A stretch of 64,000 bases of DNA from JACVRW01 sp963746825. Lineage in GTDB: Bacteria > Actinomycetota > Thermoleophilia > Solirubrobacterales > Thermoleophilaceae. Every line of letters starts with the position of its first letter. The first letter of the stretch is position 1. The position numbers and the translations under genes were made by a program. Below are positions 9,257 to 17,187 of the stretch, piece by piece. The DNA is taken from NCBI GenBank assembly GCA_963746825.1, contig CAVVCU010000017.1, positions 6,889 to 70,888 of the forward strand. Reading direction: 5' to 3'. The notes below the pieces were generated by a model that worked only from the letters and a program-made list of their open reading frames with translations, had not been told where the DNA came from and made no database searches.

Positions 9257-9481
9257 ATGCCCCTCATCAACGTCAAGGTCATTGAGGGCGTCTTCACGCC
9301 TGAGCAGAAGACCCAGATCGCCGAACGACTCACCGACGCGTTGGTCAGCGTCGAGGGCGAGAACATGCGCGGCGTCACCTGGTGCGTCATCGACGAGGTC
9401 AACAGCGGCGACTGGGCGATCGGAGGGCAATGCCTGACCACCGAGGCCGTGCACGCCCTGGCCGCCGGACAGCCCGCCTGA
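9257..9481 (+). CDS. 4-oxalocrotonate tautomerase family protein
   Basis: 74 aa, the usual size of a single-domain tautomerase. After removal of Met the N-terminal Pro (MPLINVKVIEG) is the general base of this superfamily. The pattern FTPEQKTQIAERLTDAL and the C-terminal GGQCLTTEAVHALA fit the actinobacterial branch. A very strong ribosome site (GAAGAGGAGG) precedes the ATG. Enzymes of this family interconvert keto and enol acids in aromatic and other degradation routes. Its 3' end is 38 bases before an alpha/beta hydrolase that also has a strong ribosome site, so the two are likely one transcript; the shared substrate is unknown. Confidence 0.85.
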   Translation: MPLINVKVIEGVFTPEQKTQIAERLTDALVSVEGENMRGVTWCVIDEVNSGDWAIGGQCLTTEAVHALAAGQPA

Positions 9482-9519
9482 CTGCGGACCACAACCCCCG
9501 CACCCACAGAGGAGGACCC

Positions 9520-10398
9520 ATGAAGATCGCAAATGTCAACGGCGTCGAACTGGAATACGAGGTCACGGGAGCGGGCGAGCCGGTGCTGCTTGTGCACCCG
9601 CTCATCGCGGACGGCTTCCTGCCGCTGGTCCCGGAGCCGGCGCTCGCCGACCATTACCAGCTCATCCGGTATCACAGGCGCGGCTGGCTCGGAAGCACCC
9701 ATACCCCGCCGCCGGTAAGCGTCGCCGACCACGCCGCCGACGCCGCCGCGCTGCTCGACCACCTCGACGTCAGACCCGTCCACGTCGCGGGCCACTCAAG
9801 CGGCGCCGCGGTCGCGGCGCAGCTGGCACTCGACCACCCCGAGTACGTCCACACGCTGATGCTGCTGGAGCCGTCTCTGATCTCGGTGCCCAGTCTCGAC
9901 GCCTTCTTCGGGCAGGTCGAGCCGGCGTTCAAGACGTACGCGAGCGGCGACCACGCCGGTGCGCTGGCGATCTTCATGAGCGCCTTGGGCGGCGTCGAGT
10001 GGGCGAAGGCCAGGGCTCTGCTCGAGCAGAGCCTCCCCGGTGCCGTGAAGCAGGCGGTCGAAGACGCCGACACGTTCTTCGGCATCGAGCTGCCCGCGCT
10101 GAGCGAGTGGGTCTTCGATGCCGAGCAGGCAGCCAGGCTCGATCTCCCCGTCCTGTCCGTGGTCGGCAGTGAGACGCAGCCCGTGTGGGTGGAGGTCGCC
10201 GAGTTCCTCAGCTCCGCGCTGCCACGGGTCGATGAATGCACGATCGACGGCGCTGGTCACCTGCTGCAGATCCAGCGCCCCGAGCCCGTCGCGCGAGGAA
10301 TGGCCGAGTTCCTCGATCGACACGCCATCGGCAGCGACGAGCTCGAGGCGCCCGAGCATCCGTCACGAAGCCCTGGCACGGTCATGGTTTCCGGCTGA
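9520..10398 (+). CDS. Alpha/beta hydrolase
   Basis: 292 aa from the ATG at 9520, preceded by AGAGGAGGACCC. It shows the HP oxyanion turn (LLVHPLIADG), the nucleophile elbow GHSSGAAVA (Ser about 92), and a late catalytic His in DGAGHLLQIQRPE. The last 25 residues are polar and probably disordered. It sits in an apparent two-gene operon behind the tautomerase. Without a cap-domain signature the substrate is unknown; ring-fission product hydrolases and haloperoxidase-like esterases share this plan. Confidence 0.85.
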   Translation: MKIANVNGVELEYEVTGAGEPVLLVHPLIADGFLPLVPEPALADHYQLIRYHRRGWLGSTHTPPPVSVADHAADAAALLDHLDVRPVHVAGHSSGAAVAAQLALDHPEYVHTLMLLEPSLISVPSLDAFFGQVEPAFKTYASGDHAGALAIFMSALGGVEWAKARALLEQSLPGAVKQAVEDADTFFGIELPALSEWVFDAEQAARLDLPVLSVVGSETQPVWVEVAEFLSSALPRVDECTIDGAGHLLQIQRPEPVARGMAEFLDRHAIGSDELEAPEHPSRSPGTVMVSG

Positions 10399-10480
10399 CG
10401 CGCCCGAACACTGACCGGAGAGTGGTCTCGGGCGTACGCGTCCAGGGGAGTCGATCGCACCGTGAGCGGGGCGCGCTTAG

Positions 10481-10569
10481 CGGAGGGGGAGGGATTCGAA
10501 CCCTCGGTGCGCCGAAAGACGCACAACGGTTTTCGAGACCGCCCCGTTCAACCACTCCGGCACCCCTCC
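10481..10569 (-). tRNA. tRNA-Ser (anticodon CGA)
   Basis: Read on the minus strand this is an 89-base class II tRNA. It has a GGAGGGG acceptor arm pairing with CCCCTCC, discriminator G, a D arm with AGTGGTTGAA, an anticodon loop CTCGAAA (anticodon CGA, codon UCG), a long variable arm, and a T arm with GAGGG-TTCGAAT-CCCTC. The 3' CCA is not encoded (CTA follows). The long variable arm and G73 are serine identity elements. Confidence 0.95.
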
Positions 10570-10656
10570 GAGGTCGTTCAATCCTAGACGCGCTTGACCT
10601 GACCGGGCCGGCGGGGGAGGCTACGGCCCCGGCCGCCCAGCAGAGAAAGGAACCAC

Positions 10657-12738
10657 TTGTCCACCAACAACGACGGCATCACCCGGCGCGACTTCCTCGA
10701 CGGCGCCGCCATCACCGCGGCGGGGCTCGCGGCGGCCGCCGCAGCGCCGCACCTCACGGGTGCCGAGGCCGCGGCCGTGGCGGCGGGCCACGGAGCGCCG
10801 GGGCTGCCCCCGGGCTACTACCCGCCCGCGAAGACCGGGCTGAAGGGCCAGCCGGACCGGGTCGTGCGCCAGATCATGAAGATCGACGGGCGGCCGAATC
10901 CGGAGGACGTGCACAGCGCTCGGCCGGGACCCGGGATCGATGTTCGCCGTGTGGTCGACACTCACGAGACCTACGACTGCGTGATCGTCGGCGCCGGCAT
11001 CAGCGGGCTGGCGGCGGCCAAGTACTACCGCGACCGCTTCGGCGAGGACGCGAAGATCCTCCTGCTCGATCCCCTGCCCGATGTGGGTGGTCACGCCACC
11101 CGCAACGAGTTTCACGTTCCCAACGCGGCCGCGGGCGGGGCCGATCTCACTCTGCTGCGCAACGGCGGGGTGGTCAACCTCGACAGCGTCGGGACCTGGA
11201 ACCAGCCCGCCGGCGGCCTCTTCGACATACCCGGCTCCTACGGCCAGCACGCGCTCGACATGCTCGCCTACCTCGGTGTGGAGCCCGACAGCTTCCCCGA
11301 GAACGTGACCAACTCGATCCCCGACACCTACGGGCTTCGCTCCATGTACCTCTTCCCAAGGGAGGACTGGGGCTCGGACTCGCTCGTCGAGAGCCAGGGC
11401 GAGGAGGAGAGCTGGGCCGACTTCCTCGCCCGGACGCCGCTCTCTCCCGAGGCGCGGGCCGGAATCGAGCGGATCGAGACCGACACCACCTCCGACTGGA
11501 TCACCCTCCGCGACGGCCCGAAGACCGAGCTGGAGAAGAAGCAGCTCCTCTCTCAGATCACGCAGAAGCAGTACTACATGGACTACATCGGCGTGCCCGA
11601 GGAGGCGATCGTCTGGTACCAGCGCAACGGCCACAGCCTGCTCGGCGCCGGAGCCCAGGCGGTGTCGGCGGCCGACATGTGGGCGCTCGGTGATCCCGGC
11701 TACGAGGGCCTCGGCCTCAGCTACGAGAGCTTCCCCGGCCTCGGCCGCACCCCGCAGTTCGGCCTGTTCGAGGACCTCGGTCCCTCCCCCACGTGGCCCG
11801 ACGGCAACTCCTCGCTGGTGCGCCTGCTCCTGGACAAGCTGATCCCGCGGGCGATTCCCGACGTCGACGGCGCCCCTCCGACGCAGGAGAACGTGGTCAA
11901 CGCGCTCACCGATTACTCCCGGCTCGACGCGCCGCGCAACACGGTGCGGATCCGGCTGAAGAGCCTGGTCTTCCGGGTGGAGCCGGCCCGGGGCGGGCGC
12001 CATTCCAAGCACGCCAAGGTCGAGTACCTGGTGAAGGGCGAGAAGTCCGGCCATCGCGTGCGCGCACGGCACGTGGTCATGGCCTGCTGGAACCGGGTCA
12101 CGGCGCACATCGTCGAGGGGCTCCCGCGCCAGCAGGTCAGGGACCTCTGCTACGCCCGAAAGGTCCCGCTGATCTACGGCCGGGCGGCGCTCACCAACTG
12201 GCAGGCCTTCGCCGACGCGAGCATCCGGTCGGTCACCCCGCGCGGCAACAGCCTGTTCTGGGACAGCACGAGCATCAGCGCAGGGGCGTCGTTCGGATCG
12301 GCCTACGGGCCCACTCCGGCTGAGCCGCCCAGCGCACCGGCGGTGCTCAACTTCACCGTGGTGCCGAGCGACCCGCAGGCCACCCCGCAGCTGGCGGCCT
12401 ACGAGCGCGGGCGCCAGAAGCTGCTGGAGATGAGCTTCCGCGATCTCGAGAACGCCCTGTACGACGTGCTCGAGCGCAGCGTGAACAGCTCGGGCGGCGA
12501 CTTCGACCCCGACCGCGACATCGACTCGTTCATGATCAACCGCTGGAACTACGGCTACGCGCACGAGCTGACGTCGGTGTGGGACCCGTCTCTGTACGGG
12601 CCGGTGGCCGACCAGCCGCAGGTCCGGGCCCGGGTGCCCTACCGCAACGTGTCGATCGCCAACAGCGACTCGGGGGCGTTCGCCTACACGCACAGCGCGA
12701 TCAACGAGGGCTACCGGGCCATCCAGGACCTTCCCTAG
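10657..12738 (+). CDS. Tat-exported FAD oxidoreductase, spermidine dehydrogenase-like
   Basis: 693 aa from a TTG with an AGAAAGGA ribosome site. The N-terminus has a twin-arginine signal (TRRDFLDG) and an Ala-rich hydrophobic stretch, so the folded flavoprotein is exported. A PPGYYPPAKTGLKG segment typical of the spermidine-dehydrogenase-like group follows. Then comes the dinucleotide fold CVIVGAGISGLAAAKYY with its acidic strand end (ILLLD) and GGHATRNEF. The spacing and the LLRNGGVVNLDS segment match that group rather than monoamine oxidases. The reaction would be oxidation of a polyamine or other amine, but key substrate residues cannot be judged here. It lies alone between tRNA-Ser and the convergent tadA, ending three bases before tadA's stop. 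Confidence 0.75.
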   Translation: MSTNNDGITRRDFLDGAAITAAGLAAAAAAPHLTGAEAAAVAAGHGAPGLPPGYYPPAKTGLKGQPDRVVRQIMKIDGRPNPEDVHSARPGPGIDVRRVVDTHETYDCVIVGAGISGLAAAKYYRDRFGEDAKILLLDPLPDVGGHATRNEFHVPNAAAGGADLTLLRNGGVVNLDSVGTWNQPAGGLFDIPGSYGQHALDMLAYLGVEPDSFPENVTNSIPDTYGLRSMYLFPREDWGSDSLVESQGEEESWADFLARTPLSPEARAGIERIETDTTSDWITLRDGPKTELEKKQLLSQITQKQYYMDYIGVPEEAIVWYQRNGHSLLGAGAQAVSAADMWALGDPGYEGLGLSYESFPGLGRTPQFGLFEDLGPSPTWPDGNSSLVRLLLDKLIPRAIPDVDGAPPTQENVVNALTDYSRLDAPRNTVRIRLKSLVFRVEPARGGRHSKHAKVEYLVKGEKSGHRVRARHVVMACWNRVTAHIVEGLPRQQVRDLCYARKVPLIYGRAALTNWQAFADASIRSVTPRGNSLFWDSTSISAGASFGSAYGPTPAEPPSAPAVLNFTVVPSDPQATPQLAAYERGRQKLLEMSFRDLENALYDVLERSVNSSGGDFDPDRDIDSFMINRWNYGYAHELTSVWDPSLYGPVADQPQVRARVPYRNVSIANSDSGAFAYTHSAINEGYRAIQDLP

Positions 12739-12741
12739 GGA

Positions 12742-13203
12742 TCACGAACGCCGCGAGGCGAAGAACGTCCGCAGCAGCGCCGCCCCGTCCTCGGCGAGCA
12801 GGCCACCGGCCACCACGGGCCGGTGGTTGAGCTCGGGCCGCCCGAGCACGTCCATCACGCTGCCCGCCGCGCCCGCCTTGGGATCGGGAGCGGCGTAGAC
12901 CACGCGGGGTACGCGCGCCAGCACTATCGCTCCGGCGCACATGGCGCAGGGCTCGAGGGTCACGTAGAGCACGGTGTCGAGCAGCCGCCAGCCGCCCACG
13001 TGCCGGGCGGCCTCGCGCAGCGCGAGGATCTCGGCGTGCGCGGTGGGATCGCCGCGCAGCTCACGCTCGTTTCGCGCGGCCGCGATCACCTCGCCCTCGC
13101 GCACCACCGTGCACCCGATCGGCACGTCATCGTGGTCCAGGGCCCGCTCGGCCTCGCGCAGAGCGAGGCGCATGTAGTACTCATCGCGCGGAAAGAAGCT
13201 CAC
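12742..13203 (-). CDS. tadA: tRNA-adenosine(34) deaminase TadA
   Basis: 153 aa, normal length. The zinc-binding CDA motifs are complete: H56-A-E58 (catalytic Glu58) and P85-C86-A-M-C89. The enzyme converts A34 to inosine in the wobble position of tRNA-Arg(ACG) and is normally essential. The EYYMRLALREAERA start and the C-terminal helix with LLRTFFASRR are typical. The start is GTG at 13203. Guanine deaminases have similar motifs but lack this N-terminal helix pattern. It is transcribed alone, divergent from the subtilase gene by 47 bases. Confidence 0.93.
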   Translation of the reverse strand: MSFFPRDEYYMRLALREAERALDHDDVPIGCTVVREGEVIAAARNERELRGDPTAHAEILALREAARHVGGWRLLDTVLYVTLEPCAMCAGAIVLARVPRVVYAAPDPKAGAAGSVMDVLGRPELNHRPVVAGGLLAEDGAALLRTFFASRRS

Positions 13204-13250
13204 GGGCGAAAGTTTTTCTCCGGCGCGCCGATGAAAGACATGGTTGCACC

Positions 13251-14495
13251 GTGCGCCCGCTCTCTCTCCTCTTCGCGCTCCTGGCGCTCCTCTTGCTCGC
13301 CGGGCCTGCCGCGGCGGCGGACTACGTGCCGGGTGAGGTGATCGTCAAGTATCGCGAGAGCGGACCGGCCGAGCAGCTCGAGATCGAGGACGGCGAAACG
13401 GTGGCTCAGACCGTCGAGGAGCTGCGCGACCGCCCCGACGTGACCTACGCCGCCCCCAACCTCCTGGCGCACGCCGCCTCGTTCATCCCCAACGACCCCG
13501 GTGTCAGCCTGCAGTGGAATCTCTTCGAGGAATACGGGGTGGGCATGCCCGACGCATGGGCGCTGGCCGAGGCGAGCGGCGCACCAGGCGGCCGCGGCGC
13601 GGTGGTGGCCGTTCTCGACAGCGGGGTGGCCTACGAGGACTACGGCCGGCACCGCCGTGCTCCGGACCTGCGCCGCTCCAGCTTCGTCGGGGGCTACGAC
13701 TTCATCGACGACGACCGCCATCCAAACGACACGTTCGGGCACGGGACGCACGTGGCCGGGACGATCGCCCAGGCGACCAACAACGGCCAGGGCGTGGCCG
13801 GGATCGCCTACAACGCGAAGATCATGCCCCTGCGGGTGCTCGACAGCTACGGCTACGGCGACTCCGTGGCCATCGCGCGGGCGATCCGCTACGCCGCCAC
13901 ACACGGCGCCGACGTGATCAACCTGAGCGTGGAGTTCGACGACTACGTGGTTGCTTCCCAGATCCCGGGGATCCTCGATGCCATCCGCTTCGCCCACCGG
14001 CGCGGCGTGGTCATCGTGGGAGCCGCGGGCAACAACGAGCTCGGCGGCGGCCGCGTGGCCTACCCCGCGCGCGCCTCTGAGGTGATCGCGGTCGGAGCCA
14101 CCACCGCGCACGGGTGCCTGGCGTGGTATTCGAACCGCGGCGGCGATCTCGACCTCACGGCACCGGGCGGGGGCAACGACGACGACCCGCGCGCCGAGGC
14201 CGAGGTGCCCCTGTGCCGGCCCGACGAGGGCGGGCTGTCGATCTTTCAGCAGACCTTCACGCGCAGGCGCCCCACCAGCTTCAAGCTCGTTCGCCGCTAC
14301 GACGGCACGTCGATGGCGAGCCCCCACGTGGCCGCTGTCGCCGCACTGCTGATCGCGTCGGGGCGGCTGGGGCCCGACCCGTCTCCCGTCGCGGTTCAAC
14401 AGCACCTCCAGGCCACTGCACGCGACCTGGGTGCCCCGGGCTTCGACTCGCGGTACGGGTGGGGACTCGTGAACGGCGCGCAGGCCCTGCGCTGA
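13251..14495 (+). CDS. Secreted S8 family serine protease (subtilase)
   Basis: 414 aa from a GTG. Residues 1-23 are a Sec signal peptide (LLFALLALLLLAGPAAAA). A fervidolysin-like short propeptide region (about 24-75) precedes the catalytic domain. The triad is Asp123 (AVLDSG), His164 (GHGTHVAG) and Ser354 (GTSMASPH), with oxyanion Asn261 (GAAGNN). The protein ends right after the catalytic domain (YGWGLVNGAQAL), so there is no anchor or repeat domain and it is probably released. Broad-specificity extracellular proteolysis is the family role. The gene is monocistronic; the stress-protein gene ends three bases beyond it on the other strand. Confidence 0.9.
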   Translation: MRPLSLLFALLALLLLAGPAAAADYVPGEVIVKYRESGPAEQLEIEDGETVAQTVEELRDRPDVTYAAPNLLAHAASFIPNDPGVSLQWNLFEEYGVGMPDAWALAEASGAPGGRGAVVAVLDSGVAYEDYGRHRRAPDLRRSSFVGGYDFIDDDRHPNDTFGHGTHVAGTIAQATNNGQGVAGIAYNAKIMPLRVLDSYGYGDSVAIARAIRYAATHGADVINLSVEFDDYVVASQIPGILDAIRFAHRRGVVIVGAAGNNELGGGRVAYPARASEVIAVGATTAHGCLAWYSNRGGDLDLTAPGGGNDDDPRAEAEVPLCRPDEGGLSIFQQTFTRRRPTSFKLVRRYDGTSMASPHVAAVAALLIASGRLGPDPSPVAVQQHLQATARDLGAPGFDSRYGWGLVNGAQALR

Positions 14496-14497
14496 AG

Positions 14498-14941
14498 CTA
14501 GGTCGTACGGATGATCATCACGCTGCACGGAGCGTGATGAGAAACCTTGTTGGGCACCGAGCCCAGCAGGAACCGCTTGGCTCCGGTCATCCCCTTGTTG
14601 CCCACCACGATCAGGTCGGCGCCCTGCTCCTCGGCCACGTCGAGGATGGCGTCGGCGGGATCTCCCTCGCGCGCGTGAACGATGACCTCGACTCCGTCGT
14701 CGCGGATCGACTGCGCGGCCTCCTCGAGCGTCGAGCTCACGTCCTCGCGCGGGTTGATCATCCACTCCATGTCACCGGGCGCGCCCTCGCGCTCCTCGCG
14801 CAGCCGCGCCTCGGGCACCGGCTCGTAGGCGCTCACCAGGTGGATCTTCGCCCCGATCCGCCCCGCCAGGTCGGCGGCCTGGCGCACCGCCTCCTTCGCG
14901 GTATCGGAGCCATCGGTGCCAACGACCATGGAGTCGTACAT
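14498..14941 (-). CDS. Universal stress protein (UspA family)
   Basis: 147 aa, single Usp domain. The first strand MVVGTDGSD carries the nucleotide-contacting Asp, and the C-terminal ATP motif is present as VVGNKGMTGAKRFLLGSV (G-x2-G-x9-G-S form), so this is an ATP-binding type. Cytoplasmic. Upstream on the minus strand TAGTAT lies seven bases before the ATG with no ribosome site, the pattern of a leaderless transcript. The AI-2E-type permease gene ends 42 bases upstream on the same strand, so read-through is possible. Confidence 0.93.
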   Translation of the reverse strand: MYDSMVVGTDGSDTAKEAVRQAADLAGRIGAKIHLVSAYEPVPEARLREEREGAPGDMEWMINPREDVSSTLEEAAQSIRDDGVEVIVHAREGDPADAILDVAEEQGADLIVVGNKGMTGAKRFLLGSVPNKVSHHAPCSVMIIRTT

Positions 14942-14983
14942 GCGGCGGATACTACGATTCGAGGCTCGTGCCCACCAGCCGCC

Positions 14984-16156
14984 TCACCGAGTAGCCCGCC
15001 GCCGGTGCAGATCCCCCGGTTCTGGCTCGTCGTTCAGGTCCTCATCGTCATCTTCGTGTTGATCGGCGCGGTCATCGCGATCACCAAGCTGGCTTGAGAT
15101 CACGATGTCCGCCCGTTTGTGCCGCGCTTCGGCCGCCTCGACCGGCTTGACCCAGAACTCCTCGACCGCGATCACGATCAGCGAGAGGATCGGCACGGCC
15201 ACGAACAGCCCGATGAACCCGAACAGCTGGCCGACCACCACCACGCCGATCGCGATCAGCGCGGGATGCATGCGGGTGCGCTTGGACATGACCACCGGGA
15301 TCGTCACGTTGCTCTCGAGCTGCTGCACGAGGATGTAGACCGCGAGCGTGAGCAGAGCCTTGCCCGGCGAATCGGTGAGGGCGTACAGAACCGGCGGGAT
15401 GCCGCCGGCGATGGCGCCGAAGTAAGGCACCACCACCAGCACGGCCGACAGCACAGCGAAGAAGATCGCGAAGTCGAGGCCGATCACCGTGAGGCCGATG
15501 TAGAGCAGGACGAAGGTCACGAGCATGTCGATCCCTACGCCCTCCATCCAGCCGATCCACGAGGCGCGCAGCCGGTCGAGCACATGGCGGATGTGGTCGC
15601 GCCGGCGCGGCGGGAACAGGCTCACCAGCCCGTTTACCAGCGGCTCGGGGCGCAGCGCCATGTAGAACGCGGTGATCAGGATGAGCACGAGCGCCGCGAG
15701 CACGCCGGCGACGTTGAGGCCGATCGAGGTGATCGGCCCGATCAGGCGCTCGGGGTCCTCCGTCCAACGGTCGACGAACTCCTGGACGCGATCGCCGACC
15801 TGGCCCGGGTCCTGGCCGGACACGTCCGCGTAGACGCCCTCGAGGTCGCCGATGATGCGTGGGACGTCGGCGATGAACTCGTCGGCCTGATCGACCAGCG
15901 GCGGGATCAGCAGGTAGACCAGCAGCCCCATCACGAGCAACGCCCCGAGCAGAGCCGCGAGCGCCCCCAGCGCCCTTGGCAGGCCCCGCCGCTGGAGCCG
16001 CGTGGCCGCCGCGGCGAGCGGAATGGCGACGATCACCGTGATGAGGATCGCCAGCAGCAGGGTGACCAGCTGGCGGAAGAGCAGACCGAACAGCAGTAGG
16101 CCGGCGGCCAGCAGGACCGCGCGGTAGGCCACGTGGGGAGCGCGTTCTTCGGGCAC
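14984..16156 (-). CDS. AI-2E family transporter (permease)
   Basis: 390 aa with about eight helices. A first pair of Leu/Ile-rich helices lies near residues 12-50, then a long amphipathic region (about 95-145) with DQADEFIADVPRI, then the conserved second half with FVLLYIGLTVIGLDFAIFF and PYFGAIAGGIPP. The family (PF01594) includes TqsA and Na+/H+ antiporter-like members; the substrate is unknown. The last 40 residues are an unusual Asp/Glu/Arg-rich tail lying opposite a hydrophobic plus-strand frame (15005-15097). The tail may be just the antisense of that, since AI-2E proteins usually end soon after the last helix. The start is GTG. Confidence 0.87.
   Translation of the reverse strand: MPEERAPHVAYRAVLLAAGLLLFGLLFRQLVTLLLAILITVIVAIPLAAAATRLQRRGLPRALGALAALLGALLVMGLLVYLLIPPLVDQADEFIADVPRIIGDLEGVYADVSGQDPGQVGDRVQEFVDRWTEDPERLIGPITSIGLNVAGVLAALVLILITAFYMALRPEPLVNGLVSLFPPRRRDHIRHVLDRLRASWIGWMEGVGIDMLVTFVLLYIGLTVIGLDFAIFFAVLSAVLVVVPYFGAIAGGIPPVLYALTDSPGKALLTLAVYILVQQLESNVTIPVVMSKRTRMHPALIAIGVVVVGQLFGFIGLFVAVPILSLIVIAVEEFWVKPVEAAEARHKRADIVISSQLGDRDDRADQHEDDDEDLNDEPEPGDLHRRRATR
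15005..15097 (+). CDS. Candidate 30-aa single-helix membrane peptide, antisense to the permease tail
   Basis: A GTG-initiated frame of 30 codons encodes a short polar start (VQIPRFW), about 20 consecutive hydrophobic residues, and a positive end (ITKLA). That is the layout of a real one-pass membrane peptide rather than random sequence. It overlaps the opposite-strand permease gene, whose C-terminal tail there is oddly charged, as expected if the plus strand is the constrained one. No clear ribosome site is visible. It also fits chance antisense coding. Confidence 0.35.
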   Translation: MQIPRFWLVVQVLIVIFVLIGAVIAITKLA

Positions 16157-16202
16157 GATCTCGTTAGCGGTTGCCCGAGGTTACCCGCCTCGTAAACGCG
16201 AA

Positions 16203-16224
16203 ACGGGCGCCGCGCGGCGCCCGT
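16203..16224 (-). terminator. Strong hairpin between csbD-like gene and permease gene
   Basis: A perfect 9-base-pair stem (ACGGGCGCC / GGCGCCCGT) with a 4-base loop lies downstream of the CsbD-like gene on the minus strand. Only three T residues follow, so it is a weak intrinsic terminator or a transcript-stabilising hairpin. Confidence 0.55.
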
Positions 16225-16254
16225 CCCAAAACGGTGGTTTGACCAAGGAGCGGG

Positions 16255-16443
16255 TCAGGTGCGGCGCTCGAGGTCGGCCACATCCTGTGACTTCTCATCG
16301 ACCCTGTCCTGTGCCTCGGCGAGCTTCTCCTTCTCCTCGCCCTTGCGCTCCTCGCGGCGTCCTTCGGCTCGCATCGAGCCGTCGCCTGTTATGTCGCCGG
16401 CGGCCTTCTTGGCCCGGCCCGTGATCTTGTCGAAAATGCTCAT
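16255..16443 (-). CDS. CsbD family stress protein
   Basis: 62 aa, highly charged, with no hydrophobic segment. The start SIFDKITGRAKKAAGDITGD matches the CsbD pattern (KGKAKEAAGKLTGD-like), followed by a long Glu/Arg/Lys helix. CsbD-like proteins are small hydrophilic general-stress proteins of unknown mechanism. The gene is monocistronic and followed by a strong hairpin. It faces away from nucS across a 73-base gap. Confidence 0.8.
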   Translation of the reverse strand: MSIFDKITGRAKKAAGDITGDGSMRAEGRREERKGEEKEKLAEAQDRVDEKSQDVADLERRT

Positions 16444-16516
16444 CCTGGACTTCTGATACCCGCCATGAGCGACCGAAAAACGCCTCCCTATCCGAGCTGG
16501 GGTCTACGGTGGCGCG

Positions 16517-17182
16517 GTGCGCCTGATCGTCGCCCGCTGTGAGGTCCGATACACCGGACGCCTGACCGCACTTCTGCCCGAGGCGCTGCGGCTGCTGATG
16601 GTGAAGTCGGACGGCTCGGTGATGGTGCACGCCGACACCGGCGGCTTCAAGCCGCAGAACTGGATGACCCCTCCGACCGTGATAGAGGAGTCCGAGGGCC
16701 TGATGGTGGTGCGCAAGAGGGCCGGCGCCAGCGAGGACCGCCTGGAGATCCGGATCGCCGAGGTGATCTCGGACGTCACGCACGACATGGGCGAGGCGGC
16801 AGCGCTCGAGAAGGAGGGCGTGGAGCGCGAGCTCCAGGAGCTGCTGGCCGACGCGCCACCCGAGGGCCTGCGCCTAGTCCGGCGCGAATGGCCCACCGAC
16901 ATCGGCCCGGTCGACCTGATGTGCCGCGACCACGCCGATGAGTTCGTGGCCGTGGAGATCAAGCGCGTGGGCACGATCGATGCCGTGGAGCAGCTCACGC
17001 GCTACCTCGCGCGCATCTGCGGGGAACCGGGGATGGCGCGCTGTCGCGGCGTGCTCGCCGCCCAGCTCATCAAGCCTCAGGCGCGTGTGCTCGCAGAATC
17101 TCGCGGGATCGCGTGCGTGGAGATCGACCTCTCGGTGCTGCGCGGGGAACGCGAGCCCGACCTCACGCTCTTCGCCGCCTAG
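16517..17182 (+). CDS. nucS: Endonuclease NucS (EndoMS), non-canonical mismatch repair
   Basis: 221 aa, the normal length. N-terminal DNA-binding/dimerisation half (1 to about 105) and RecB-like nuclease half with Asp133, Glu147 and Lys149 (PVDLM and VEIKR) in the family spacing. NucS cuts both strands at mismatches and replaces MutS/MutL in most actinobacteria. The C-terminus DLTLF is the type of short clamp-binding tail used to dock on DnaN. The GTG start follows TACGGT by six bases with no ribosome site, suggesting leaderless transcription. Confidence 0.95.
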   Translation: MRLIVARCEVRYTGRLTALLPEALRLLMVKSDGSVMVHADTGGFKPQNWMTPPTVIEESEGLMVVRKRAGASEDRLEIRIAEVISDVTHDMGEAAALEKEGVERELQELLADAPPEGLRLVRREWPTDIGPVDLMCRDHADEFVAVEIKRVGTIDAVEQLTRYLARICGEPGMARCRGVLAAQLIKPQARVLAESRGIACVEIDLSVLRGEREPDLTLFAA

Positions 17183-17187
17183 CGCCG

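Noticed and set aside
10399..10656. tRNA-Ser as an integration site with a flanking island
   Set aside because: No integrase or direct repeat of the tRNA 3' end is seen, and composition does not change on either side.
10621..12693. A 690-codon minus-strand frame opposite the Tat flavoprotein
   Set aside because: No domain pattern, composition typical of antisense in GC-rich DNA; the plus strand has the FAD fold and signal peptide.
16203..16224. Strong hairpin as a riboswitch or attenuator
   Set aside because: Simple perfect stem after a gene with no alternative fold or leader peptide visible; terminator is simpler.
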